From positions 1 through 60,885 of the forward strand of contig LYSV01000058.1 in the NCBI GenBank assembly GCA_001657315.1: DNA of 60,885 bases, written 5' to 3'. The notes beneath the pieces were generated by a model. It was not told the DNA's origin. It was given only the letters and a program-made list of their open reading frames with translations, and did no database searches. The stretch comes from Flammeovirgaceae bacterium BBD 1991-12. Its GTDB lineage: Bacteria > Bacteroidota > Bacteroidia > Cytophagales > Cyclobacteriaceae. This document shows positions 1 through 9,149 of this stretch, one piece after another (the first letter of the stretch is position 1; each line of letters opens with the position of its first letter). Both the position numbers and the translations under genes were made by a program.

Positions 1-244
1 TTACCCTGACAATTTGATGTTGGCTATTGAAAGAGTTTTGGTCAAAGAACACATTGTCAGTTGGAAGGGGTACGCGTAGTTGATCAGGGGATCCGCCGGA
101 TGTTGTTGACCAGTGATTTTCAAAGTCATTCCAATCGCCAGCACCACCTACCCAATAAAAGTCTTCCTGTGCAGCAGCAAAAAAAGGCAATGAAATGAAT
201 ATGGTTACAATACTTAATTTCAATAGTAACTTATTTTGTTTCAA
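1..244 (-). CDS. N-terminal part of a secreted surface protein, cut by the window edge
   Basis: The reading frame is open from a TTG start at 242-244 to the left edge, with an in-frame TGA a few codons upstream of that start. The first ~26 residues form a signal peptide (basic KQNKLLLK, hydrophobic core, FAAAQ cleavage). The mature protein begins EDFYWVGGAGDWNDFENHWS, a Trp/Gly-rich opening I associate with large Bacteroidota cell-surface and T9SS-exported proteins. The C-terminal part lies outside the window, so function cannot be assigned. The TTG start is inferred from signal-peptide placement; no ATG lies between the upstream stop and the hydrophobic core. Confidence 0.6.
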   Translation of the reverse strand, partial: MKQNKLLLKLSIVTIFISLPFFAAAQEDFYWVGGAGDWNDFENHWSTTSGGSPDQLRVPLPTDNVFFDQNSFNSQHQIVRV

Positions 245-363
245 AACTATTCACACTAACAACTTAGGGATATCACAGACAGATGCATCATATCCGTACT
301 GCGTCATGCATAAACCTAAGACATCTCGTTTTTCACCAAACACTATTGGTAAATCATTATTAC

Positions 364-783
364 TTATCCAGCTCCAAACCTATACCATTTTCCTTTCAAA
401 TGTTCAAGATAAGTTAAGTTCAACTGATTACCATTTCCTTTTATGGTCCGTGGTTTTTCTATTTCTCCTCTTTCAAAATGACCATAAATAAATCCCCATC
501 CTTTGCCTACTACGCCATATCCACAAAAAAACACTTTATGATCCTTGAGATTTCTAAATTCCAGAAATCCTATTTCTTCCATCTTATCCATTACAGATTC
601 AGGGATTTTACCGGGCCCCTTTTCAACATCAAATCCTTCAATTTCAGGGTTTGACTAAAAATAAGAGATTACTGATTCGAATTTCGATTCTTCAAATTCA
701 ATTGAATGCGGATCTGGTCCGGTTTGCATTGAAGGAAAACAAGACCCGAGAAATAGTGATGCTATGAATAATAGTCTTCTCAT
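364..783 (-). pseudogene. Small lipoprotein gene interrupted by an in-frame TAG
   Basis: From the ATG at 781-783 the frame encodes a lipoprotein signal (MRRLLFIASLFLGSC, lipobox LGSC), 42 residues in all, then a TAG at 655-657. The same frame then continues without interruption for 96 more codons to a TAA at 364-366. The part after the stop (SNPEIEGFDVEKGPGKIPES, then a Gly/aromatic-rich region) reads as a natural protein. One base change at the TAG (for example from CAG, Gln) would give an intact ~138-residue lipoprotein. Suppression of the stop is possible but nothing supports it. I do not recognise the family. Confidence 0.6.
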
Positions 784-838
784 TTTAATGTTTGCCCACA
801 ATATTGAATATACTCTTCAGGGTATATCTACTTTGTGT

Positions 839-997
839 TTATGTCAAATTTAAAGAATCAGGCGGGCCTTTAATGGATTTCACGGTATTTAGTATCACAT
901 CTGTATAAACTTTGGTGACCCTACCAATGTCGTGGTCCGGTAAACTTTGAATACATCTTAATGTTTCATGGTACTTTTCAGCAAATAGATAACGAAA
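839..997 (-). pseudogene. Possible C-terminal remnant of an unknown gene
   Basis: A 52-codon open stretch runs between an in-frame TAG (998-1000) and TAA (839-841). Its translation (FRYLFAEKYHETLRCIQSLP, then DHDIGRVTKVYTDVILNTVK) has the composition of a real helical protein, but it has no ATG or other convincing start. It lies in the gap behind the MG2-protein gene. It may be the tail of a gene whose front was lost, or a chance open frame. Nothing else is visible in 784-1024. Confidence 0.22.
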
Positions 998-1024
998 CTA
1001 TGCCGTGTAATCATAGCATCTTGC

Positions 1025-3226
1025 TCATTCCACTCTGAATGCCCGTTTGATGGTTATGGCCTTGCCCTCTGAAGAGAAGCCTTCCACCCGGATCATAAAC
1101 AAACCATCGACGTCTGAGGTATAAAAGCTTAACGGGTAAGGCTGCCCTCCTTTCTTAGCCACGGGCTTCCAGTATAACTGGTCTCTTTTGTCAGGTCTCG
1201 GGTCACCCTTTCGGTAACCGTGGGTCAGCGGATGACCGGCCGGGGGTACAGACAGGCCAATGAGCTCTGTTTTCAGGGAAACCGCGGGGGTATAACCTCC
1301 CATTGATCCTTCGTAGGTCTCTATGGACATCACCCCGTCGAAAATTGAAGGCCCCAGAAAATAGCGGTTGCTGATGACCCCGATAGTTTTTACTTCGTAA
1401 GGATTAAGGGATAGTATTTTTCCAGCATCTACGGGCACTCCATCCAGTACGATCAATTGAGATTTATTGAAATCCGGCCGATACAGGTTTTGCCTGATCC
1501 TGATCCTGTCTTTTTGGATAGTGGCGCAGGCGATATATTCCACGAAGTAGTCCTTCAGGGCCGGAAATCTGTTATAGTCATCCAGAGGATAATGAAAATC
1601 AAATTCGGTAAGCTGCGGCATCCACGGGTTGGAAAGGACCGTGTCAGAAGTGGTCGGGGGTTTTTGGAAAAAGGTATTCTCCAACTGGACCCGTATGCTT
1701 TTGGCTACCACCTCTGCCAATTGGGCCGAATCCAGTGCAGGCACATTGTAATCGAACGGAGGGGCTGTACTCAGGAACTTGTTCTCAATACGGATCTGCA
1801 TTTTTTCAGCGGTGTTCAGCGTAGTGAGGTAGGCTGTACTCTTTCTGACAGGTGATTTGAAATGGATTGAGAATTTACCGGTTTCATTGGTAAGCGCTGT
1901 TTTTAGCTGAAATGGTTTACCGGGTATGGAAAGGGTCACTGTGGCCGAGCTCACAGGCTGTCCGGTACTGTCCGTCACGGATCCCTGTATTATTTCATTC
2001 CTGCATTCCGGAAGCAACGCCACGGTCTCGGGAATATTCGCAGGTGTACGAAATTGATGTGTATTTCCAGTCAGTACGTTGTCATGGGTGCAGTGTGCGT
2101 TTTCAATGTTGAGCAGGTTAAACCAAAATAGATTATCCATGGCATGTGCCATCCTTTCCCCGATGTGGTCATTCATTTTCCGCACAGAAATGCTGTATTC
2201 ACCCGGTGGCAGATCCAGATCCGTTTTCACCTGATCACGGTTTCCATATACATAGTCCATTGTATCGGTCTGTAACTTCTTTTGTGTACTGTGAACAAGC
2301 CAGCGTGTGGTGAGTAGTTCAGTGCCGTTGTAGAGTTCCAGTCTATGAAGCCCTTCTTGTAAGTTGGTTTTTTGAAGGGAAACAAGGGTGCCCTTATATA
2401 CCGTCTGCTTATGTATCTCTTCCTGCATGGAAGTCAGGCGCAGGGTCAGAGGTGTATCATGTGTTAGTGTACTGTGTATATGCACCTGCCAGGCTGCTTG
2501 TCTTTCAGTGAGGACCAAACTCGCCCCCCTCATTACCGGCCTGGGCAGATCGAAAAAATGAAAGCTTTCCTGATCACCTTCCACAATGACCTTGTAATCT
2601 GTTTCCGGCTTAGGGGTAAAAAGGAAATGTCCCATTCCATGCTCTGCCTTAGAAAATGACAGCACGCTATGACCATTTCCATCCATGATCCTGCCTTCCA
2701 GCCTTAACGGTTTGCCATATCCATCGGTGAGCCGGTAGCCGATCTGATTTTCAATGCCTGCCACTATCTTTTCGTGCGGTATGATCAGAGAGAATGATAC
2801 CTTACCGGACAATGGTTGTTCTGAGGGGTAGGGCTCAAACGGGTTAATGATTAAAACCGGCAGCCGCAGCTGGTCATCGAAATTTTTCATCCACTGTGTA
2901 TAGGCTACCAGCTGATAGTTGCCTGTAGCGATCAGGGAGTTGATAAAGAAATCCCCACTCCCTGTGCCTCCTGTTAAAGGTATCTTCTTTTGAAAAACAG
3001 GCCCCGATCTGCCAATGAGCTGGACATACAGGATCTTGCTCATATCTGTCAGTTTGCCGGTTTTATCACTCAGGTTGAATGCTGAGAAATACAGGGTCTC
3101 ACCGGAAATGAGGGTTTGGCTGTTGAGATGCAGGTACAATCGTTCCCTTATGTCGAGTTGTTGTGCAAAGCTGCTGAAGACTAGAAGTGTAAGCAGGGCA
3201 CAGGCGTATATTGACCGGGCTCCCAT
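1025..3226 (-). CDS. Exported MG2-like protein of the TonB-receptor/DUF4249 operon
   Basis: This 733-residue protein has a signal peptide (ALLTLLVFSSFAQQ). The N-terminal ~150 residues resemble the MG2 domain of alpha-2-macroglobulin-like proteins (ERLYLHLNSQTLISGETLYF, then FNLSDKTGKLTDMSKILYVQ). Around residues 410-480 is a carboxypeptidase-regulatory-like beta-sandwich (GSVTDSTGQPVSSATVTLSI). The C-terminal quarter has a short plug-like segment (LIVLDGVPVDAGKILSLNPY). Such proteins commonly travel with FecA-type receptors and DUF4249 lipoproteins. Its ATG overlaps the stop of the preceding DUF4249 gene by one base, so translation is probably coupled. It is likely periplasmic or outer-membrane associated, working with the receptor; the ligand is unknown. 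Confidence 0.7.
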   Translation of the reverse strand: MGARSIYACALLTLLVFSSFAQQLDIRERLYLHLNSQTLISGETLYFSAFNLSDKTGKLTDMSKILYVQLIGRSGPVFQKKIPLTGGTGSGDFFINSLIATGNYQLVAYTQWMKNFDDQLRLPVLIINPFEPYPSEQPLSGKVSFSLIIPHEKIVAGIENQIGYRLTDGYGKPLRLEGRIMDGNGHSVLSFSKAEHGMGHFLFTPKPETDYKVIVEGDQESFHFFDLPRPVMRGASLVLTERQAAWQVHIHSTLTHDTPLTLRLTSMQEEIHKQTVYKGTLVSLQKTNLQEGLHRLELYNGTELLTTRWLVHSTQKKLQTDTMDYVYGNRDQVKTDLDLPPGEYSISVRKMNDHIGERMAHAMDNLFWFNLLNIENAHCTHDNVLTGNTHQFRTPANIPETVALLPECRNEIIQGSVTDSTGQPVSSATVTLSIPGKPFQLKTALTNETGKFSIHFKSPVRKSTAYLTTLNTAEKMQIRIENKFLSTAPPFDYNVPALDSAQLAEVVAKSIRVQLENTFFQKPPTTSDTVLSNPWMPQLTEFDFHYPLDDYNRFPALKDYFVEYIACATIQKDRIRIRQNLYRPDFNKSQLIVLDGVPVDAGKILSLNPYEVKTIGVISNRYFLGPSIFDGVMSIETYEGSMGGYTPAVSLKTELIGLSVPPAGHPLTHGYRKGDPRPDKRDQLYWKPVAKKGGQPYPLSFYTSDVDGLFMIRVEGFSSEGKAITIKRAFRVE

Positions 3227-4389
3227 TAATCAATCCAAAAGTCGGGTTTAACATTGGTAGAATACCACGTACAATCGGTGCATCCCTTTGTGCCTATCAC
3301 GGCCACTGGTGTGGGAAGTTCGGTAACGGCGATCAACCGGTAAGCAGTACCGGTCAGGTAAAGAGGCATCTCGGCCATGGGTATTTCCATGACCTGATCT
3401 GACTTGCATGAAAACCGGAATGGTGGACGTTCGTAAGGCGGATCAAAGTTTTCCGGGTCAAAAAACTCCCGCAATTCTGAAACACCAGCCACTTCAAAAT
3501 AGCCCAATACCACCTCATCCGGGTCATTGATGGATTCCAGGTTGCCGATCACCGCTCCCTGCTGTTTGTCAGAAAGTGTACCACCTGACTCGTTGATCTC
3601 CTTGATCTTTCTGTAGAAGTTATACGCTTCTTCGCTGATGGCATATTGTTTTACCTTTATTGAATACCGGTTGCGGAGCATATCCGTACCCAGACTTACG
3701 TGTCGTACAGGCAGTTCAGCGACTCTGTTCCGGACATTGAGTGCGGAGGTGGCGATAAGAAGTTCTTTAGAAGAATCTGAAATATAGCATGTGCCTACCT
3801 TTTCTGTTCGTACGGTCCATGAAGTGTCGGCTTCATTGTAGATGTATTGTGATGGAGAAGGCACCTTTATCTGGTAGGTGTCTTCCCATTCGTACCGGAA
3901 GTATTCCGCATTGCCTGAGTTATCATGAGAGTCTATGAAAAACTGCATCCCAATACTGTTTTCTTCCTCTCCTTCCACCGGGATCTCTTCGTATTTCGCA
4001 TAAATACTATCAATGGGAGGCGCTTTGGTCAGTCGTTCCGCCTTTGACCAGTAGGATCTCCCGTCACCTGTAGTCACAAAAAGCCGGTAGGTCTGACCAG
4101 CGATAGCCTGAAAATTGTCTGGCGACCAGTAAGATCCGTTCTGTCCTTCGGTAAATGAAGTGATCGTACCGCTGCCATCTTCGACATACACATCGGCTCG
4201 GGTGACCGGGCTCATGAGGTCGTTGTCAATGGGTCTTGTGTAACTCAGCCTTATCTCATGGGATATTGATTCATTGGAGAGTGTACCCTCTATGACCATG
4301 AACTCTTCGAAATTACCTGTTTCGTAATCGTAAGGCTCAATGCAGCCTGATAACATAAAAAAAATGATGATATGGAGGTGTTGACGCAT
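3226..4389 (-). CDS. DUF4249 family lipoprotein
   Basis: A 387-residue lipoprotein with a short signal sequence ending in a lipobox (FFMLSGC; Cys16). It has the typical DUF4249 opening (FMVIEGTLSNESISHEIRLS), followed by beta-rich sequence with paired Cys near the end (GTKGCTDCTWYS). DUF4249 proteins are usually encoded beside TonB-dependent receptors and are thought to be outer-membrane accessory lipoproteins. Here it sits between the receptor and the MG2-like protein with one-base start/stop overlaps on both sides, the mark of a single translationally coupled operon. Substrate is unknown. Confidence 0.8.
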   Translation of the reverse strand: MRQHLHIIIFFMLSGCIEPYDYETGNFEEFMVIEGTLSNESISHEIRLSYTRPIDNDLMSPVTRADVYVEDGSGTITSFTEGQNGSYWSPDNFQAIAGQTYRLFVTTGDGRSYWSKAERLTKAPPIDSIYAKYEEIPVEGEEENSIGMQFFIDSHDNSGNAEYFRYEWEDTYQIKVPSPSQYIYNEADTSWTVRTEKVGTCYISDSSKELLIATSALNVRNRVAELPVRHVSLGTDMLRNRYSIKVKQYAISEEAYNFYRKIKEINESGGTLSDKQQGAVIGNLESINDPDEVVLGYFEVAGVSELREFFDPENFDPPYERPPFRFSCKSDQVMEIPMAEMPLYLTGTAYRLIAVTELPTPVAVIGTKGCTDCTWYSTNVKPDFWID

Positions 4390-7157
4390 CAGAATCGGAA
4401 ATTAAAAGACAATGTAGGTATTGGCTGACCGAATACGATCAGCTGATATCCATTCACTTCACCGTCTCTGGCATCGAAAAACACAGAAAACGGGTTGTCC
4501 CTGCCCAGTACATTGTACACGGAGAGAGACCAGTAGGCATGTGAAAGCTTTTTGAGTCTGTGACCTTCGTCGAGACTGAGCCCGATGTCCATACGGAAAT
4601 AGTCCGGCATTCTGAAGGTATTCCTGTCACCATAGTGTACTACCTGTGAGCCCTGAAGATCGTATAGGGCTACAGGATAGGTTACGGGCCTTCCGGTGCT
4701 GTAGGTCATGTTGTAGGAAAAGCTTAGTCGCCTGGTGAGCTTGTAATTGGCTACCAGATTGACCGTATGGGGTTTGTCAAAGTTGGTGGGGAAGAAGTCT
4801 CCCCTGTTGATGGTCTCTTCTGGAAAATCGCCGTCCAGTCGGATAAACGTCCTGGCATAGGCATAGTTGATCCATCCATTTAGCCTGCCCGATTTTTTAA
4901 TACTTAACTCCACACCATAGGACTTTCCCGGGCCCTGCAGGGTGACGGTCTCTATCTGGTCATTCAACAGAAAATCAGCACCTACTTTAAAGTCCACCAG
5001 GTTTTCCAGTCGTTTGTAATAACCTTCTATACTGGTTTCCAGCTTGTTTTTCATCAGGTTCTTGAAGAATCCCACGGAGATCTGATCAGCGACCTGAGGT
5101 TTGAGGTGGTAACCGGCCAGCGTCCAGATATCTGTAGGGGCAAGTGAGGCGGTATTGGACAGGGTATGCAGGTACTGCCGGGTGCGGTTAAGCGCAAATT
5201 TGACGGATGTGGTTCGGTCCAACGCATAACGCAAGGATAGTCTGTACTCCGGCCCGTGATAAAACCTTATGGCCTCCCCACTATCAAAAAACAAGGTATC
5301 CTGGACAGAAATACTGTTTTTTGGAGTGCCTTCCGTATACCTTAGCACCCGCTGCTCTCCCATGGCGCTGAACAGGGAATACCGCAGGCCTGCTGAGATG
5401 TGAAGCTTTTTGCTGATGTCAAAATCATCTGAAAAATACAGGAAAAACTCAGCTCCGGGCTTTTCCTGCACGTCTACCTCCGCAACCTGTGATTCACCTA
5501 CAGGACGGCGACTGCCCGGGTTGACATTATAGTACCGTGTGCCCAGGCCATAGGTTTGACTATGCCGGTCGCTGAAGTAGTTATTGAGTTGTGCCTCAAG
5601 TGAGGTTTCAGCAATACTGAAGTCCTGCCGGAATGCATTGCTGACCAATTGATCATATTCAATATCGTATTGATAACGTGAGAAGTGTGAAGCCAGGGAG
5701 CCTTCCAGCCTTGGATTGAACTTCCTGGCCCATTTGATCGATCCAATGGCATTGGCATAACGGAAATCTGAGAAGGAAAACAGCGTGTCCGATCTCAGCC
5801 GGAGTTTGTCGGAACTCATGTAGCCGGACACGGTGAGGCCTTCCGAATCATTCAGTTGATGGTCGTACCTTACCAGCAGATCGGCGAAGGATGCCCGGTT
5901 CTCCCTGAAGTTCACATCGTCGAGCTGTTTTAAGATCCAGTTGGAGTACGTAGTACGGCCGGACACCGTCATGGCCGACCTGTTTTTTATCAGCGGGATC
6001 TCCAGCGTAAGCCGGGAGGTGACCGGGGAAACCCCACCGGTAGCGCTGAATTTCTCAGTGTCAGCCGCTTTGCTTTCGATATCGAAAACCGAGGACAGCC
6101 TGCCTCCGAAACGGGCCGGTATGCTGCTTTTGTAGATCTCCATGTCCTGTATGGCTTCGGAATTGAACACGGAGAAAAACCCAAAAAAGTGATTGGCATT
6201 GTACACAGGTGCCCCGTTCAACAGGATGAGGTTCTGGTCCGCCTTGCCACCGCGTACATTGAAGCCGGCGGCGCCTTCTCCTACCGTGGTGATCCCTGCC
6301 AGCGTAGTCGCCACTTTCATGATATCCCTTTCGCCCAGCACGACCGGTACGTTTTTCGTTTCTTCCACATCGATCCGGCCTGTCCCCATGCCGGTATCCC
6401 TTATGTTGGCGTCCCTCTCGGATTCTACTCTGATCTCCATTAGGGTGAGCACATCTTCGTTCATATCAACATTCAGCTTGCCGTTGGAAAATACCGCAAG
6501 CTCCCTTTGGGTACTTTTTCTTCCAAGGTATTGAAAGAACAACGTGCGGCGTCCTGCAGGAAGGGCAATGGAATAGAAACCATTCTGGTCGGATATAGCG
6601 CTCGACTTCATGTCTTTGGTATAGACAGAAACGCCGGATATCGGTTTTCCTGTTTCGGCTTCTCTTACATACCCCACTACCGTGGGACGCATACCAGCTG
6701 AAAAACTGCTTCGATTCCCTATTTCAAACACTTTCCTTTCAATGTCACCGTATTGCTCTGTATCTTCTGCATAGTCCCGTGAAAAGATCAGTCCTTTCGT
6801 AGTGGCAGGTGAATTTTTTTTGGAGACCCATGATCGTATAATAGCGGGCGCTGTGATGATCTTCACATCCCTGGTCAGTATTACACTTTCGCTCTCCCGG
6901 TAGGGGAACAGTCCATGGGGTTCAAAGAGCGTCTGCAGCACTTCCATGACTGGTGTGTTGGAGAAGGCAGCGGTCAGTTGGAGCGTATCGAGCCCCACGG
7001 GATCAAAATAAACAGTGAGCCCTGTTTTACTTTTAATTTCCTGAATTACCTCCAGTGCCGGGGTAGCTGAAAACTTGCCGGAAAACAGCACGGACTGGGC
7101 ATACCCGTAGGATATGGAGAGTATAAAGAACCATAGCAGGGGTATCTTTTTTTTCAT
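4389..7157 (-). CDS. TonB-dependent receptor with N-terminal STN domain
   Basis: A 922-residue outer-membrane receptor. After the signal peptide (ending GYAQ), residues ~25-95 match a secretin/TonB N-terminal (STN) domain (PALEVIQEIKSKTGLTVYFD). A carboxypeptidase-regulatory-like domain follows (~160-230, VVGYVREAETGKPISGVSVY), then the plug (~255-400, AAGFNVRGGKADQNLILLNG) and a C-terminal beta-barrel ending in aromatic FNFRF. STN domains usually signal to an anti-sigma factor, but no FecR/ECF sigma gene is in the window. It overlaps the upstream gene by 4 bp (7154-7157) and the DUF4249 gene by 1 bp. The cargo cannot be read from sequence. Confidence 0.88.
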   Translation of the reverse strand: MKKKIPLLWFFILSISYGYAQSVLFSGKFSATPALEVIQEIKSKTGLTVYFDPVGLDTLQLTAAFSNTPVMEVLQTLFEPHGLFPYRESESVILTRDVKIITAPAIIRSWVSKKNSPATTKGLIFSRDYAEDTEQYGDIERKVFEIGNRSSFSAGMRPTVVGYVREAETGKPISGVSVYTKDMKSSAISDQNGFYSIALPAGRRTLFFQYLGRKSTQRELAVFSNGKLNVDMNEDVLTLMEIRVESERDANIRDTGMGTGRIDVEETKNVPVVLGERDIMKVATTLAGITTVGEGAAGFNVRGGKADQNLILLNGAPVYNANHFFGFFSVFNSEAIQDMEIYKSSIPARFGGRLSSVFDIESKAADTEKFSATGGVSPVTSRLTLEIPLIKNRSAMTVSGRTTYSNWILKQLDDVNFRENRASFADLLVRYDHQLNDSEGLTVSGYMSSDKLRLRSDTLFSFSDFRYANAIGSIKWARKFNPRLEGSLASHFSRYQYDIEYDQLVSNAFRQDFSIAETSLEAQLNNYFSDRHSQTYGLGTRYYNVNPGSRRPVGESQVAEVDVQEKPGAEFFLYFSDDFDISKKLHISAGLRYSLFSAMGEQRVLRYTEGTPKNSISVQDTLFFDSGEAIRFYHGPEYRLSLRYALDRTTSVKFALNRTRQYLHTLSNTASLAPTDIWTLAGYHLKPQVADQISVGFFKNLMKNKLETSIEGYYKRLENLVDFKVGADFLLNDQIETVTLQGPGKSYGVELSIKKSGRLNGWINYAYARTFIRLDGDFPEETINRGDFFPTNFDKPHTVNLVANYKLTRRLSFSYNMTYSTGRPVTYPVALYDLQGSQVVHYGDRNTFRMPDYFRMDIGLSLDEGHRLKKLSHAYWSLSVYNVLGRDNPFSVFFDARDGEVNGYQLIVFGQPIPTLSFNFRF

Positions 7158-7972
7158 AGGCTAAGGTCATTACAAAAGGCTGCCAGGCCTTTCAGCTGAT
7201 CATAGGAAGCCTTACCCGGTTTGCGAATGCTGTTGCGTTTCATGTATTGCCTGAGCTGATGTTTATGCTCTTCAAACAACTTTATAAGCGCTGACCGGCT
7301 GGTGATCTTATGATAAGCCCCCTCCAGTCCGATCAGGTAGTGATTTTTTTCTTCAAATACAAAATCACCATTTTCCACACTACCTTCTTTGGTTCTTTTG
7401 ATCAGAAATTCGAGGTTTTTCCCTTTATACACCTGGTCGTAAAAGCCTGCCGGCCGTGCAGGTACGGATTCATTGAACCGGACAAAGGTGTGGTCCGCTA
7501 TTCGGAACCATTTCACCTGATCCTGATTCAACCGGATAGGCAGCGTGGTCTTTCCATCAGACCCCGGTACCAGCACCCGGTCATTTTTGAGATCATAAAT
7601 AAGCTGAACATTGCAGAAAGTTTCTCCCCGGTAGCTTATGGCTCCTACAGACCAGCCCTTATTTCCAAAAAAGGCGTGTGTTGTTCGCGACTGCCTTCTG
7701 ATCTCACTGTAGGTGCCTGTGATCAGTTCGGTGCTTCCCCTGCCTACGGTGTTATCGAACCAGCCCGTGGTACTGTCCGACAAGGAGAAACCACTTAAGC
7801 TGTACTGGGCATGAACCGAAACCGGAGAGCCGGCAAGTGTAAGTACAAACAATAGTATACTACCGTAATATACCTTATCCTCTGCTGGCCCTGGACAAAA
7901 CCAAAGCGTTTTTGGGAATGCAAATGTCCTCTGGGGGTTGTTCATAGGTTTTAACTTTTCTGTAGATAGCAT
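7154..7972 (-). CDS. Unknown exported protein, first gene of the TonB-receptor operon
   Basis: A 272-residue protein of unrecognised family. A hydrophobic export segment (SILLFVLTLAGSPVSVHAQ) ends near residue 56, so the N-terminus is long. Starting at the internal ATG (codon 10, 7946-7948) would shorten it to a more ordinary leader. The mature part is mixed alpha/beta, with a basic C-terminal helix region (EEHKHQLRQYMKRNSIRKPG). It overlaps the receptor start by 4 bp, so all four genes from 7972 down to 1025 probably form one transcript. A role tied to the receptor is inferred from position alone. Confidence 0.55.
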   Translation of the reverse strand: MLSTEKLKPMNNPQRTFAFPKTLWFCPGPAEDKVYYGSILLFVLTLAGSPVSVHAQYSLSGFSLSDSTTGWFDNTVGRGSTELITGTYSEIRRQSRTTHAFFGNKGWSVGAISYRGETFCNVQLIYDLKNDRVLVPGSDGKTTLPIRLNQDQVKWFRIADHTFVRFNESVPARPAGFYDQVYKGKNLEFLIKRTKEGSVENGDFVFEEKNHYLIGLEGAYHKITSRSALIKLFEEHKHQLRQYMKRNSIRKPGKASYDQLKGLAAFCNDLSL

Positions 7973-8051
7973 GAACAGAAGACAGAGATGTCCTGGGTCC
8001 GGATTTGTTTATGGTTAAATAACTAATACTTAAGCGCAATGCTCCCAGCTT

Positions 8052-8068
8052 TTAGACTTAAAGTCTAA
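8052..8068. promoter_or_regulatory. 17-bp perfect palindrome upstream of the TonB-receptor operon
   Basis: TTAGACTT-A-AAGTCTAA is a perfect inverted repeat about 80-100 bp upstream of the operon start codon. It lies in a 317-bp gene-free stretch (7973-8289), where a regulator-binding site or transcript-end hairpin could sit. Apart from this dyad and the 8226-8253 hairpin I see nothing else in the stretch. Function is inferred. Confidence 0.35.
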
Positions 8069-8225
8069 GTACTGAATGTAAAAATAGTGGCTTCACCTGA
8101 CGCGGGTAGGGGGGAAAGTATGGTTAATAAGAGGGTGATTATTTCTTAGGCTGGGGAAAGGATTTTTTAAGGTGCCACAAACGTTCGCTTATAAAAAAAC
8201 AACAGGAAGTTTTCGAATGTGTTGT

Positions 8226-8253
8226 CCTGGTCTTTGGTTTTGTTATGACCAGG
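8226..8253 (-). terminator. Stem-loop after the small membrane protein gene
   Basis: CCTGGTC (8226-8232) pairs perfectly with GACCAGG (8247-8253) around a 14-nt loop, directly downstream of the minus-strand gene ending at 8290. No clear T-tract follows, so termination is plausible but unproven. Confidence 0.35.
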
Positions 8254-8289
8254 CGAGAGCGGTGCAATGGCCATGAATGTTAGCCACTT

Positions 8290-8667
8290 TCAATTCCCTG
8301 TTTGTTCATTCCCTTGTTTAAAACAGGCGAAACCCAATTCCCAGAGAATGATTGTGAATATGACCATTGTTGTCAGGTAGCTATTATTAGCTTCAAAATC
8401 CGGGATTAATTTGATACAACCCCAATCAACAAACTTTCGGTACTCGTATTGCACTATAAAAACAGAAACAGTAAAAACTGTAGATATCAAGGCGATCAGG
8501 TAAATATCGGGCCCTCTGTAATCTCTTCTGAACCGTGTGAGAATTAGATAATTAAAAACCAGAAGAACTGGAATTGTGAGTTCTTCACCTATTCCATGTG
8601 TGAGAACGAATCCAATACAGAAGCAAACGAATCCGGTATTTAAATAATATTTTATTCTTAAGTTCAC
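8290..8667 (-). CDS. Small integral membrane protein, unknown
   Basis: A 125-residue protein with three or four hydrophobic segments (around residues 10-28, 31-46, 57-73 and 97-114), so it is probably an inner-membrane protein. The start is GTG (8665-8667). It lies 6 bp after the CdiI-like gene on the same strand and is probably co-transcribed with it. I recognise no family or catalytic motif. Partner of the immunity-like gene is the simplest guess from context. Confidence 0.55.
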   Translation of the reverse strand: MNLRIKYYLNTGFVCFCIGFVLTHGIGEELTIPVLLVFNYLILTRFRRDYRGPDIYLIALISTVFTVSVFIVQYEYRKFVDWGCIKLIPDFEANNSYLTTMVIFTIILWELGFACFKQGNEQTGN

Positions 8668-8673
8668 GTAGAA

Positions 8674-9105
8674 CTAGTTTAGACTTTTAAGGTTTTCAAT
8701 TCCCTGGATCCACTTGTTCCTGATACTTTCAGTAGTATCGAATTCCAATAGTTTGCTAAGGTTTGACTCGCATAGGTTGATTATGTGATCCCAATTTCCC
8801 TTTTCTTTCTTCCAATAGTTTGTGTCACTTTCAAGGACATTATGAAGTAGATCCCCTTCGTAAAAGTCTCCTTCAGCGAGTATATCTTTTTCCAATTCTT
8901 CCAGCGCTATGGGGATTAAATATGATAACCCAAGGTTCTGGCCTATCATAATTCTCAAGTCTTCGATAGTATATTCAATCAATGGTTTCTTCCTTAGTTT
9001 ATGAATTGTGGTCACCAGGTAACTCTCATTATCTGGTATTGAACCCCAGTTGTCCTTCTCCAGGTTCTCAAGCGTTTTGTATCGCCAGTTGTTCTCAAAC
9101 TTCAT
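8674..9105 (-). CDS. CdiI-like contact-dependent-inhibition immunity protein (orphan)
   Basis: A 143-residue cytosolic protein. It shows the pattern I associate with the CdiI-like immunity family: 'LE.D.W' near the start (KTLENLEKDNWGSIPD), SYLV, 'RKKPL', then DLRIMIGQNLGLSYLIPIAL and AEGDFYEGDLLHNVLESD. Members neutralise a cognate CDI or polymorphic toxin in the cytoplasm. No toxin gene, Rhs/CdiA-like protein or secretion gene is found within the window, so it looks like an orphan immunity gene, possibly protecting against neighbours' toxins. The ATG at 9103-9105 is the only good start. The promoter area is occupied by the 21-bp repeat array starting 45 bp upstream. Confidence 0.7.
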   Translation of the reverse strand: MKFENNWRYKTLENLEKDNWGSIPDNESYLVTTIHKLRKKPLIEYTIEDLRIMIGQNLGLSYLIPIALEELEKDILAEGDFYEGDLLHNVLESDTNYWKKEKGNWDHIINLCESNLSKLLEFDTTESIRNKWIQGIENLKSLN

Positions 9106-9149
9106 TTATGTGTCTTACAAATGGTGGCTACGGGTCAAGTCCTGCTCGA

